Shown here piece after piece: positions 16,415-27,782 of a DNA stretch of 64,000 nucleotides (position 1 is the first letter of the stretch; every line of letters starts with the position of its first letter). A program made the translations under genes and the position numbers. Source of the stretch: SKPT01 sp040905445 (GTDB lineage: Bacteria > Planctomycetota > Phycisphaerae > Phycisphaerales > Phycisphaeraceae); NCBI GenBank assembly GCA_040905445.1, contig JBBDRN010000007.1, positions 1-64,000 of the forward strand, given 5' to 3'. A model generated the notes under the pieces. That model saw only the letters and a program-made list of their open reading frames with translations. It searched no databases and was not told where the DNA came from.

Positions 16415-17103
16415 GCCCGGGCCTCCGACGCCGTCCGCTCGCGCACGCGCTGAGCCAGCCGGGTGATGACCTCGTCCAGGCTCATCGCCGAGGTGTCGAT
16501 GCGCTCGGCGTCGGGCGGACAGATCAGCGGCCCGTCGGCGCGCGTCGCGTCGCGCTCGTCGCGATCCATGATCGACTGTCGAATCGCCTCGAGGTCCGCG
16601 TGCCGGCCCGCGGCGCGGATCTGCTCGGCGCGGCGTTTGGCGCGCACGGTCGGGGCGGCGTCGAGGTAGAACTTCACCCGCGCTTCGGGGAATACCACCG
16701 AGCCCTGGTCGCGCCCCTCGGTGACGAGGCGCGGGTGCTCGGCCCCGATCGCGCGCTGGCGCTCGACGAGCACCTTGCGCACCCCGGCGAGCGCCGCGAC
16801 GTCCGACACCGCGCCGGTGACGTCCGCGTCGCGCAGGCGGTCGGTGACGTCGACGCTGCCGACGTGCAGCCGCGGCGGGTCCTCGGCGAAGTCGAAGTGC
16901 ATGGGGCTGTGGCGGGCGAGCTCGACGACGGCGTAGCTCTCGCTGGCGAGGTCGATGCCGCGATCGAGCGCCCGAGCCGCCAGGCCGCGGTACATCGCGC
17001 CGGTATCGAGGAACGCGAGGCCCAGCCGCCGGGCCAGCTCGCGGGCGACGGTCGATTTACCCGAGCCGGCGGGCCCGTCGAGCGTGACGATGAGGCGCTG
17101 CAT
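16411..17103 (-). CDS. cmk: Cytidylate kinase
   Basis: Phosphorylates CMP/dCMP in the cytoplasm for nucleotide and phospholipid precursor supply. The 230-residue product has the P-loop DGPAGSGKST at its N-terminus, DTGAMYRGLA, the NMP-binding region TGAVSDVAALAGVR, and DRDERDATRAD near the C-terminus. I place the start at 17103 (MQRLIVTLDG) rather than the in-frame ATG three codons upstream. A TACACT hexamer ends exactly eight bases before this ATG, the same spacing seen at mnmG, mgtE and others, while no Shine-Dalgarno is present. It overlaps plsC by four bases and follows gyrB on the same strand. Confidence 0.93.
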   Translation of the reverse strand: MQRLIVTLDGPAGSGKSTVARELARRLGLAFLDTGAMYRGLAARALDRGIDLASESYAVVELARHSPMHFDFAEDPPRLHVGSVDVTDRLRDADVTGAVSDVAALAGVRKVLVERQRAIGAEHPRLVTEGRDQGSVVFPEARVKFYLDAAPTVRAKRRAEQIRAAGRHADLEAIRQSIMDRDERDATRADGPLICPPDAERIDTSAMSLDEVITRLAQRVRERTASEARA

Positions 17104-17111
17104 GGGGGGCA

Positions 17112-17117
17112 AGTGTA
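17112..17117 (-). promoter_or_regulatory. -10-like element for leaderless cmk
   Basis: TACACT on the minus strand, eight bases before the chosen ATG of cmk. Transcription starting six to eight bases after it would begin at or next to the A of ATG. Confidence 0.45.
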
Positions 17118-17207
17118 GCGGGGACGTTGGGGATTCGGGGATCGGGGGGGAGGGGGTGATTGGTCGCGTTGGGTGGGCGGCCGCCGCGTCCCGCGGTGCC
17201 GCGTGGA

Positions 17208-19808
<2,601 letters not shown>

Positions 19809-20100
19809 GGTCGTTTTAAGCTTTCTGCTACGGGAGGGGAGCGAGGTCCGCTCGCCGGGGCGCGGGCTGGGTGGGGGTGCAGCCGCGGCTGGGCAGGGTC
19901 CGGCGAGACGATTATTTTAGCGGCCCCGGGCCCGCTCGGCCACATGCGGCGCCGCAGCCGCGCCGCCCGCGGGACGATGGCGAAGCGGGCCCCGCGCCCG
20001 TTGTTGTTTTTCGACCGCGTGTTACCCTGTTTGCGGCGTGCAGCCCGCGCGCGTGGCGGGCCCCGCTTCCACCGTCATCTCCATCCGAGGAAGGCCCACG

Positions 20101-21588
20101 ATGAGTGCCGACAAGAGCCCCCGCAAGAATACGTTGACGACCGCCGACGGCTGCCCCGTCGCCGACAACCAGAACTCGCTGACCGCCGGGCCGCGCGGCC
20201 CGCTGCTGATGCAGGACGTCCAGCTCCTCGAGCAGATGCAGGCGTTCAACCGCGAGCGCATCCCCGAGCGCGTCGTCCACGCCAAGGGCTCGGGCGCCTA
20301 CGGCACGTTCACCGTCACCAGCGACGTCACCAGGTACACCAGCGCCAAGTTCATGGAGAAGGTCGGCAAGCAGACGGAGTGCTTCCTGCGCTTCTCGACC
20401 GTTGCCGGGGAGCGCGGCGCCGCCGACGCCGAGCGCGACGTGCGAGGCTTCGCGCTGAAGTTCTACACGGAAGAGGGCAACTGGGACATGGTCGGCAATA
20501 ACACGCCGGTCTTCTTCGTCCGCGACCCGTACAAGTTCGCCATGTTCATCCACACACAGAAGCGCCATCCCAAGACCAACATGCGCGACATGGACATGCA
20601 GTGGGACTTCTGGTCGCTCAGCCCCGAGTCGCTGCACCAGGTGACCATCCTCTTCAGCGACCGGGGGCTGCCGGCGAGCTATCGCCACGTCAACGGCTAC
20701 GGCAGCCACACGTACTCGCTCATCAACGACAAGGGCGAGCGCGTCTGGTGCAAGTTCCACTTCAAGACGAAGCAGGGCATCAAGACCATCACCGACGAGG
20801 AGGCGGCCGCCCTCGTGGCCGGCGACCGCGAGTCGCATCAGCGCGACCTCTACGAGGCGATCGAGCGCGGCGAGTACCCGAAGTGGCGATTCTGTATCCA
20901 GGTGATGACCGAGAAGCAGGCCCAGCAGTTCAAGTACAACCCGTTCGACCTGACGAAGGTCTGGCCGCACGCCGACTTTCCGCTGATCGAGGTGGGGGAG
21001 TTGGAACTGAACCGCAACCCGGAGAACTACTTCGCGGAGGTCGAGCAGGCGTCATTCAGCCCCAGCGCGCTGGTGCCGGGCATCGGCCCGAGCCCGGACA
21101 AGATGCTGCAGGCGCGGCTGATGAGCTACGCGGACGCGCACCGTTACCGCATTGGCACGAACTATCACCAGTTGCCGGTCAACAAGCCGCGCTGCCCCGT
21201 GATGCACTACCAGCGTGACGGCGTGATGAGCACGGGTCAGGGCGGGGCCGCGCCGAACTACGAGCCCAATAGCTACGCCGACGCCCCCAAGGAGGCGCCG
21301 CACTACAAGGAGCCCCCGCTGCCGCTAGGCGACGTGGCGGTGGACCGCTACAGCCACCGCGAGGGCAACGACGACTACACGCAGGCGGGCGATCTGTATC
21401 GGCTGTTCAGCGACGGGCAGAGGCAGCGGCTGGCGAACGCGATTGCCGACGCGTTGAGGCAGGCGCGGCGGGAAGTCCAGGAGCGGCAGCTCTGCCACTT
21501 CTTTCGCGCCGATCCGGATTATGGCCAGCGCGTCGCCGAGGCGCTCGGCATCGACGTGGGCGACCTGGCGGCCACGGTCGGGGCCTGA
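20101..21588 (+). CDS. katA: Monofunctional haem catalase
   Basis: Decomposes hydrogen peroxide; cytoplasmic, since no signal peptide is visible. The 495-residue product starts at the ATG at 20101, and the frame upstream is arginine-rich non-protein sequence. The catalytic histidine lies in ERVVHAKGSGAYGTF (His60), followed by FLRFSTVAGERGAADAERDVRGFALKFY and the NADPH/haem region. The haem-ligand tyrosine is in RLMSYADAHRYRIGTNY (Tyr343). Length and motifs fit small-subunit (clade 3) catalases. The gene stands alone. A possible promoter is TTGTTG...TTACCC about 80-100 bases upstream, which is weak. No Fur- or OxyR-like site is evident. Confidence 0.97.
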   Translation: MSADKSPRKNTLTTADGCPVADNQNSLTAGPRGPLLMQDVQLLEQMQAFNRERIPERVVHAKGSGAYGTFTVTSDVTRYTSAKFMEKVGKQTECFLRFSTVAGERGAADAERDVRGFALKFYTEEGNWDMVGNNTPVFFVRDPYKFAMFIHTQKRHPKTNMRDMDMQWDFWSLSPESLHQVTILFSDRGLPASYRHVNGYGSHTYSLINDKGERVWCKFHFKTKQGIKTITDEEAAALVAGDRESHQRDLYEAIERGEYPKWRFCIQVMTEKQAQQFKYNPFDLTKVWPHADFPLIEVGELELNRNPENYFAEVEQASFSPSALVPGIGPSPDKMLQARLMSYADAHRYRIGTNYHQLPVNKPRCPVMHYQRDGVMSTGQGGAAPNYEPNSYADAPKEAPHYKEPPLPLGDVAVDRYSHREGNDDYTQAGDLYRLFSDGQRQRLANAIADALRQARREVQERQLCHFFRADPDYGQRVAEALGIDVGDLAATVGA

Positions 21589-21614
21589 CCCGTTTAGCCG
21601 CCGCGCCCACGCGG

Positions 21615-21636
21615 CGCGCGAAGCCGCGAGCGGCGG
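21615..21636. repeat. Family L palindromic repeat, copy 2 (3' of cdsA)
   Basis: CGCGCGAAGCCGC-GA-GCGGCGG abuts the stop codon of cdsA (21637-21639). It matches the reverse complement of 1120-1141 at 21 of 22 positions. It lies between convergent katA and cdsA and could act as a 3'-end hairpin for either. Confidence 0.65.
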
Positions 21637-22509
21637 TCAGCGTGCGAGCAGGATGAGCAGGGCGTAGGCGACGGGTGCGGCGAGCAGGGGCGAGTCGACG
21701 ACGTCGAGCACGCCGCCGAAGCCGGGGATCGACCGCCCGGCGTCCTTGATGCCGGCGTCGCGCTTGAGGGCGCTGGCGACGAGGTCGCCGAGTTGCCCCA
21801 CCAACCCGAGCAGCGCCCCGCCCGCGGCGGCGAGGGCGAGCGGGTAGGTCGTCGGACCGGTTGCGTTGCTCATCGCCGCGAGGCCCAGCGCGGCGGCGGC
21901 GGCGAGCGCGACGCCGCCGCCGAGGCCTTCCCACGTTTTGCCCGGGCTCAGCCAGGCGATGAGCTTGTGCCGGCCGAGGGTTCGGCCGGTGAAGTAGGCG
22001 CCGATGTCGCAGGCCTTGATGATGAGGATGACGCCGGCGACGGCCCAGGCGCTGTGGCCCTGGCGGATCAGCAGGAAAAAGCCCGGTAGCAGGCCGAGGT
22101 AGATGAACGCGAGGCTCGCCGCACCGCCGGCCGCGAGCGCGCCATCGCAGCGCTGCGTGGGCAGGCACTGGCGGGCGATTGCGACCAACAGTACGGCCCC
22201 CGCCACGGCCGCCACCCCCGCCACGCTCGCCACCGCCACTGCGTCGCCGGGCAGCCACATGGCGATGAGGCCCGCGAGGCCGGCGAGCGCGAGCATCAAG
22301 GCGTCGCCCGGCAGTGACTTGGCGCGGAAGATTGCCGCGAGCTCGCGCGCCGCGGCGGCGACGAGGCCGGCGGCGAGCAGGAGGATGACGAGGCCCGCGG
22401 GCAGGGTGACGCCGCCGAGGGAAACGCGGCCGAGCGCCTGGTCGGCATAGAGCGAGCCCAGGAGCAGGGCGATCATCAGCGTGCCGAACGTCAGCCGATG
22501 CTTGAGCAT
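21637..22509 (-). CDS. cdsA: Phosphatidate cytidylyltransferase
   Basis: Makes CDP-diacylglycerol from phosphatidate and CTP at the inner membrane. The 290-residue product has about seven or eight hydrophobic segments and the family signature near the C-terminus: SPGKTWEG, then GDLVASALKRDAGIKDAGRSIPGFGG and LDVVDS. I chose the ATG at 22509 (MLKHRLTFG): TACCAT ends seven bases before it, matching the leaderless pattern of other genes here. An ATG three codons upstream (22518) is the alternative. A decayed run of the 9-base minisatellite is read as VASVAGVAAVAGAV in one membrane loop or helix (about 22190-22245). Confidence 0.92.
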   Translation of the reverse strand: MLKHRLTFGTLMIALLLGSLYADQALGRVSLGGVTLPAGLVILLLAAGLVAAAARELAAIFRAKSLPGDALMLALAGLAGLIAMWLPGDAVAVASVAGVAAVAGAVLLVAIARQCLPTQRCDGALAAGGAASLAFIYLGLLPGFFLLIRQGHSAWAVAGVILIIKACDIGAYFTGRTLGRHKLIAWLSPGKTWEGLGGGVALAAAAALGLAAMSNATGPTTYPLALAAAGGALLGLVGQLGDLVASALKRDAGIKDAGRSIPGFGGVLDVVDSPLLAAPVAYALLILLAR

Positions 22510-22516
22510 GGCGGGC

Positions 22517-22522
22517 ATGGTA
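22517..22522 (-). promoter_or_regulatory. -10-like element for leaderless cdsA
   Basis: TACCAT on the minus strand, seven bases before the ATG at 22509. It overlaps the alternative ATG at 22518, which argues against the longer start. Confidence 0.35.
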
Positions 22523-22742
22523 GCGGGGAGGTCTCGCAGGGGGCGCGGCGAGCGCAGAGGCCGCGGGCACGGACGTTTGGGGGGTGAACTTATCCACCGC
22601 CTTGCCGACACCCTCGCCCACGGTGACACCGTACCCGCCGCCCGTTACGCTGAGCACTGCCGGCGCTATCATCATGATGCAGCGCGGGCACACGCTCATC
22701 GGCGTGCATCGCGAGGACAACCCAACACGCCAGGCGCCAAGG

Positions 22743-25700
22743 ATGGACCCAATCAGCCGCGATTTCAAGCCCTTCGTCCACCTGCACGTGCACAGCATGT
22801 ACTCGCTGCTGGACGGCGCCTGCCGCATGGGCGACCTCGTCAAGCGCGCCCACGAGCTCGAGCAGCCGGCCATCGCGCTGACCGACCACGGCTGCCTGTT
22901 CGGCGCCGTCGACTTCTACACCCGCGCCCACGACGCCGGCATCAAGCCCATCGTCGGCATCGAGGCGTACATGGCCCCCGGCGACCGGCGCGACCGCACG
23001 TCCACCGGCGTCAAGGACGGCGGCTACCACCTGCTGCTGCTCGCCCAGAACCACGCCGGCTACCGCAACCTGCTCAAGCTCGGCTCCATCGCCTACACCG
23101 AAGGCTTCTACTACAAGCCGCGCATCGACAAGGAAGCGCTCAAAGCCCACAGCGAAGGCCTCGTCTGCACCAGCGCCTGCCTCGGCGGCGAGATCCCGTC
23201 GGCGCTGATGAAGGATGACCGCAAGACCGCGCGCGCTATCGCCGAGACCTACCTCGACGTCTTCGGCCCGGACCGCTTCTTCATCGAGCTGCAAAAGCAC
23301 ATCCCCGAGCAGGACCGCGTCAACCCTGCGCTGATGGACCTTGCCGACGAGTTGGGCATCGGCGCGGTGGCGACCAACGACGTGCACTTCCTGCTGGCCG
23401 GCGACCACGCGCCGCACGACGCGCTGTGCTGCATCAGCACCGGAAAACTCGTCTCCGACGAGAACCGGATGAAGTACCCCACCGAGCTCTACCTCAAGGA
23501 CTCGGGCCAGATGTACGCGGCCATGGATGACGCCCGCTGGCGCAGCGCCTGCGAGAACACGCTGCGCATCGCGGAGATGTGCGAGCTGGAGCTCGACTTC
23601 AGCGCGAACCACGCGCCGGTGGTGAAGATCGAGAAGGTGGCGCACGAAGCACTGGTGGACAAGCCACCAGTGGCACCCTCCACCCCCACCCCCGCCACCA
23701 CCGTCAGCAAATCCGAAATCCGAAATCCGAAATCCGAAATTCCTCCCGAGGGTTCGACCGACTGGTTCACGCGCTACTGTTCGCAGTACGAGCTGCTGCC
23801 CTACGACGAACACATCGACGCGGACCTGACCGCGGACGATCTCAAGCACGCCTGCGACGAGGCGCTGCGCGACCTGTGCGAGGCGGGGCTCATCTGGCGC
23901 TACGGCCGCGACGGCATCACCGACGACCATCGCGCCCGCCTCGACCGCGAGTTGACGGTGCTGGCCGACAAGCTCATCAGCGCCTACTTCCTCATCGTCT
24001 GGGATTTCTGCAACGAAGCCCGCCGGCGCGGCATCCCGGTCAACGCGCGCGGCTCGGGCGTCGGCACGATGGTGGGCTACGTGCTGGGCCTGTCCAACGC
24101 CTGCCCCGTCAAGTATGGCCTGCTCTTTGAGCGGTTCACCGACCCCGACCGCGCCGAGTACCCCGACATCGACATCGACATCTGCCAGGATGGCCGGGCC
24201 CAGATCATCGACTACGTCCGGCAGAAGTATGGCTACGTCGCGCAGATCATCACCTTCAACGTCATGAAGGCGCGGGCCGCGATCCGCGACGTCGGCCGCG
24301 TGCTCAACGTCTCGCTCCCCGACGTCGACAAGGTGTGCAAGCTCGTGGGCGACGGGCTCGGCACCACGCTCGACGGCGCGCTCGCGCAGGAGCCCGACCT
24401 CAAGGCCCTCTACACCAGCAGCGAGCAGCACCGCGAGCTCATCGACATGGCCCGGCGGCTGGAAGGCCTCGCGCGCCACGCGGGCGTGCACGCGGCCGGC
24501 GTCGTCATGGCCACACAGCCGCTCGACAACATCGTCCCGCTCTATCAGCCGCCGGGCAGCGAGCAGCTCGTCACGCAGTGGGACGGCCCGACGTGCGAGA
24601 AGATGGGCCTCCTCAAGATGGACTTCCTGGGCCTGCGCACGCTGTCGATCATCGAGCGGGCCAAGAACCTCGTCCGCGAAACGCTCGACCCCGCCATCGT
24701 TCACGAAGCCGTCAGCGCGGGCGACGGCGCCGACCCGCTCGACCTCGAGCGCCTCGAATACGACGACCCGAAGGTGCTCGCGCTGTTTCAGCGCGGCGAG
24801 ACGGCCGGCATCTTCCAGTTTGAATCGGGCGGCATGCGCAACCTGCTCATGGCCATGCGTCCCGACCGCCTCGCCGACCTCATCGCCGCGAACGCGCTCT
24901 ACCGCCCGGGCCCGATGGAGCTGATTCCCAACTACAACAGCCGCAAGCATGGGCGCGAGCAGGTGCCGGCCGTGCACCCGATCGTGGACAAGTTCACGAG
25001 CGAGACGTACGGCATCATGGTCTACCAGGAGCAGGTGATGCAGATCGTCCACGAGTTGGGCGACATCCCCCTGCGGCAGGCGTACACGCTCATCAAGGCG
25101 ATCAGCAAAAAGAAAAAGGACGTCATCGACGAGAATCGCCCGCTTTTCGTCGAGCACGCGGCGGAGAAGGGTCTGTCGCGCCAGCAGGCTGAGGACCTGT
25201 TCGACCTCATCCTCAAGTTCGCGGGCTATGGCTTCAACAAGTCGCACTCGACGGGCTACGCGATCGTCGCGTACCAGACGGCCTACCTCAAGACGCACTT
25301 CCCGCTGCACTACATGGCTGCGCTGCTCACGTATGAGTCCGTGAGCACGGACAAGGTGGTCGAGTACATCGACGCGTGCAAGCACGTGCTGCGCCCCGAT
25401 GGGCAGCGAGGCATCGAGGTCAAGCCGCCGGACATCAACCTCTCGGACATCGGCTTCGCCGTGGTCTACGAGAAGGACGAGCCGCGCCACGCCAGCAGCG
25501 GGCACATCCGCTTTGGGCTGAGCGCGGTCAAGGGCGTGGGCGAAAAAGCGATCCGCGTCATACTGGAGGAGCGCGAAAAGGGCGGGGCTTACGCGAGCCT
25601 GTTCGACTTCTGCGAGCGCGTGCCGCCCGGGGCTGTCAACCGCGCGACGATCGACGCGCTGATCAAGTGCGGCGCATTTGACGAGGTGCACGGCCTCGAC

Positions 25701-26675
25701 AACCGCGCGGCGATGCTCGACGCGCTCGACGGCGCGATCCAGGCGGGGCAGCGCGCGGCGAGCGACCGCGCGTCGGGGCAGATGAACTTCTTCGCCGACA
25801 TGCTTGGCGGTGGCGGTGATGATGCGGCGGTGGCGACGGCCGAGCCGCCGCTGCCCAACATCGCGCCGTGGTCCACCACGGAAGCGCTCAAGCATGAGAA
25901 GGACGTGCTGGGGTTCTATGTCTCGAGCCACCCGCTCAACGAGCACCGCGACACGCTCGATCGCTACACGACCTGCACCATCGGCGACGCCAAGACGCTG
26001 GCGGCGGACGTGCAGGTGGTGATCGGCGGGATGCTGACGCGCGTGCGGCCGACCTTCGTCAAGAAAGGCCGCTCCGCCGGTTCGAAGATGGCGATGCTCA
26101 CGCTCGACGACGGCCAGCAGTCGATCGACGCCGTCGTCTTTGCCGACACGTATGCGAGCACGTATCACCACCTCGAGTCGGACCGCGTCGTGTTTCTCGC
26201 GGGCAAGGTCGACCGCCGGCGCGAGGAGCCGAGCATCGTCGTCGATCGCGTGGTGCCGATCGAGGCGGCGCAGCAGCAGCTTACGCAGGCGGTGAAGGTC
26301 GTGGTGCACGACCCTTCGCCCGCCGAGGCGGGTTCGACGTTTAATGGCGAGTTCCGCAAGCTGCACGAGCTTCTGCGCCAGGCGGCGCCGCTGCCGGAGA
26401 CCGCGGCCGCGGACGTGATGCTCGAGCTGCACCAGGCCGGCCGCATCGTGTCGCTGCGGCTGCCGGGGCTGCGCGTGGGCGTCGATGCGCAGTTGCCGGT
26501 GAGCATCAACACGATCCTGCGCAACGTCGAAGGGCGCGCCTGGTGCGAGCTCGTGGGGCCGTCCAAGCTCAACGGCCACGCCCGGCGCTACAGCGGCGAG
26601 CAGGACGAGGACAAGATTCTCTTCGCCTCGCGCCTGGCCGACGGTGAGGTCTGCGACAGCGTGGATCGCTACTGA
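22743..26675 (+). CDS. dnaE: DNA polymerase III subunit alpha
   Basis: Replicative polymerase catalytic subunit. The 1310-residue product opens with the PHP domain (FVHLHVHSMYSLLDG, residues 11-25; ALTDHGCLFG) and has the palm motif YPDIDIDICQDGR (about 472) containing two catalytic aspartates. It also has the fingers region YRPGPMELIPNYNSRKHG, the ISKKKKDVIDE and KSHSTGYAIVAYQTAYLKTHFP segments, an HhH region, and a C-terminal OB fold (VQVVIGGMLTRVR). An insertion at about residues 302-340, between the PHP domain and the polymerase core, consists of a family A palindrome, a proline-rich minisatellite and a family B heptamer array. A TATCAT box at 22667-22672 suggests a 60-base leader before the ATG at 22743. 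Confidence 0.97.
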   Translation: MDPISRDFKPFVHLHVHSMYSLLDGACRMGDLVKRAHELEQPAIALTDHGCLFGAVDFYTRAHDAGIKPIVGIEAYMAPGDRRDRTSTGVKDGGYHLLLLAQNHAGYRNLLKLGSIAYTEGFYYKPRIDKEALKAHSEGLVCTSACLGGEIPSALMKDDRKTARAIAETYLDVFGPDRFFIELQKHIPEQDRVNPALMDLADELGIGAVATNDVHFLLAGDHAPHDALCCISTGKLVSDENRMKYPTELYLKDSGQMYAAMDDARWRSACENTLRIAEMCELELDFSANHAPVVKIEKVAHEALVDKPPVAPSTPTPATTVSKSEIRNPKSEIPPEGSTDWFTRYCSQYELLPYDEHIDADLTADDLKHACDEALRDLCEAGLIWRYGRDGITDDHRARLDRELTVLADKLISAYFLIVWDFCNEARRRGIPVNARGSGVGTMVGYVLGLSNACPVKYGLLFERFTDPDRAEYPDIDIDICQDGRAQIIDYVRQKYGYVAQIITFNVMKARAAIRDVGRVLNVSLPDVDKVCKLVGDGLGTTLDGALAQEPDLKALYTSSEQHRELIDMARRLEGLARHAGVHAAGVVMATQPLDNIVPLYQPPGSEQLVTQWDGPTCEKMGLLKMDFLGLRTLSIIERAKNLVRETLDPAIVHEAVSAGDGADPLDLERLEYDDPKVLALFQRGETAGIFQFESGGMRNLLMAMRPDRLADLIAANALYRPGPMELIPNYNSRKHGREQVPAVHPIVDKFTSETYGIMVYQEQVMQIVHELGDIPLRQAYTLIKAISKKKKDVIDENRPLFVEHAAEKGLSRQQAEDLFDLILKFAGYGFNKSHSTGYAIVAYQTAYLKTHFPLHYMAALLTYESVSTDKVVEYIDACKHVLRPDGQRGIEVKPPDINLSDIGFAVVYEKDEPRHASSGHIRFGLSAVKGVGEKAIRVILEEREKGGAYASLFDFCERVPPGAVNRATIDALIKCGAFDEVHGLDNRAAMLDALDGAIQAGQRAASDRASGQMNFFADMLGGGGDDAAVATAEPPLPNIAPWSTTEALKHEKDVLGFYVSSHPLNEHRDTLDRYTTCTIGDAKTLAADVQVVIGGMLTRVRPTFVKKGRSAGSKMAMLTLDDGQQSIDAVVFADTYASTYHHLESDRVVFLAGKVDRRREEPSIVVDRVVPIEAAQQQLTQAVKVVVHDPSPAEAGSTFNGEFRKLHELLRQAAPLPETAAADVMLELHQAGRIVSLRLPGLRVGVDAQLPVSINTILRNVEGRAWCELVGPSKLNGHARRYSGEQDEDKILFASRLADGEVCDSVDRY
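23649..23678 (+). repeat. Family A palindrome inside dnaE
   Basis: CACTGGTGG-ACAAG-CCACCAGTG is a perfect nine-base inverted repeat, read in frame as EALVDKPPVAP exactly as in addA (8685-8714). Confidence 0.8.
23709..23743 (+). repeat. Family B heptamer array inside dnaE
   Basis: About five consecutive ATCCGAA units are read in frame as KSEIRNPKSEI. The array directly follows the family A palindrome and a CCCCCACC/CCGCCACC run (23680-23704), so three repeat types are stacked in one linker. Confidence 0.85.
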
Positions 26676-26790
26676 CGATCACCGCCGAAGCCGAGTCTCC
26701 CGTTGCTCGTCAACCGCGAAGGTGCGAAGGGGGCGAAGAGCGCGAGGGGGGAGCTGGGCTCTGTCCGAAAAGGATCCGAACCGGGGGTGC

Positions 26791-26820
26791 CACGGCTTGC
26801 CGCTGCGCGGTCAAGCCGTG
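26791..26820. repeat. Family G palindrome, copy 1
   Basis: CACGGCTTG...CAAGCCGTG is a perfect nine-base stem around CCGCTGCGCGGT. A second copy lies inside the cupredoxin gene at 41382-41409. Confidence 0.7.
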
Positions 26821-26869
26821 TGCCCCTGCTTTCGGACGGAGCCTGGTTTTCAGGTCAGCGCCCGGAATC

Positions 26870-26939
26870 GTAGGGTCCGCTGTGCGGACCTTCCCCGGCT
26901 CGGGCGCGTCACCGGAAAGGTCCGCACAGCGGACCCTAC
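26870..26939. repeat. Family C inverted pair downstream of dnaE
   Basis: The same 22-base unit as at 5617-5638, followed 26 bases later by its exact reverse complement (26918-26939). Confidence 0.75.
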
Positions 26940-27103
26940 GCTGCAGGCGGCGCTGACCCGCATCGTCCTTCCTTCCCGGCCTTCGCATCCTTCGCCCCTT
27001 CGCGGTTCCCCGATCCCACGGGCGCCCCCCGAAAACTTGCACTCTCCCCCGCCGCGGCTTATTCCTATCCGAACCACGCGACCATTCATGAGGGAGAGCA
27101 ACC

Positions 27104-27652
27104 ATGCCTGACGTGATCATCATCGGCGACGGCCCCGGCGGGCTGACCGCGGCGCTTTTTCTCGCCAAGAAGCAGCTCGAGGTCGTCGTCTTCGGCCAGG
27201 ACAAGACGCCGATGCACAAGGCCCTGCTGCTGAACTACCCGGGCATCCGGCGCATCACCGGCAGCCAGTTTCAGCAGACACTGCGCGAGCAGGTCGAGAG
27301 CTTCGGCGGCAAGATCCGCGACGCCGCCGTGACCGCCGTGGCGCGCGATGGCGCGAGCTTTACCGCCACGACCGAGGCGGGCGATCGGCTCCAGGCGCGG
27401 TATCTCATCTTCGCCGCCGGGCACGGCGCGACATTCGCGGAGGGCGTGGGCGTGACGCTGGACGACCGCAAGATGATTCCCGCCGACCGCGACGGGCGCA
27501 CGAGCGTCGACAACGTCTACGCGGTGGGCTGGTCGACGCGGGCGGACAAGATTCAGGCCGTGATTTCCGCCGGTGACGGCGCCGCGGCGGCGCTGGACAT
27601 CCTCTCGCGCGAGGCAGGCAAGGAGGTCCACGACTTCGACCTGATCGAATAG
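27104..27652 (+). CDS. Small FAD-binding oxidoreductase, thioredoxin-reductase-like, cysteine-less
   Basis: The 182-residue product starts at an ATG after GGGAGAG. It opens with the FAD-binding motif VIIIGDGPGGLTAA and ends with the second FAD motif TSVDNVYAVGWSTRADKIQAVISAGDGAAAALDIL, as in thioredoxin reductases. It is little more than half their length (about 310), the NADPH-binding domain is missing, and no cysteine is present at all, so it cannot carry out dithiol-disulfide exchange by the usual mechanism. It could be a flavin-dependent partner of another reductase, or a sensor. No frameshift remnant of the missing domain is visible on either side, so this appears to be the native form. 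Confidence 0.75.
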   Translation: MPDVIIIGDGPGGLTAALFLAKKQLEVVVFGQDKTPMHKALLLNYPGIRRITGSQFQQTLREQVESFGGKIRDAAVTAVARDGASFTATTEAGDRLQARYLIFAAGHGATFAEGVGVTLDDRKMIPADRDGRTSVDNVYAVGWSTRADKIQAVISAGDGAAAALDILSREAGKEVHDFDLIE

Positions 27653-27782
27653 GCGTTTCGCGGAGGTGTCCGTCGGCCTGCCGCGGCGGGCACGCCGGCC
27701 GGGGGTGCGGACATGACAGCCCGGCCGCGGCGCGGTAAGGTTCCGGGCTCCGCAACCGCCAGGGAAAGGCAGGCTGGTCATC

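Larger units (their letters stand above)
26676..27103. repeat. Nested repeat island downstream of dnaE (families H, G and C)
   Basis: No gene lies in these 428 bases. Outer family H flanks (AACCGCGAAGGTGCGAAG near 26712; CTTCGCCCCTTCGCGGTT near 26991) are inverted. Inside them are a CTGTCCGAAA/TTTCGGACGG pair around a family G hairpin (26791-26820) and a family C inverted pair (26870-26939). The right end, with GGGAGAG at 27092-27098, is the ribosome site of the next gene. Confidence 0.7.

Noticed and set aside
22590..26579. Open frame of over 1300 codons antisense to dnaE
   Set aside because: The plus strand encodes a clear DNA polymerase III alpha over the whole length; the antisense product has no recognisable motif.
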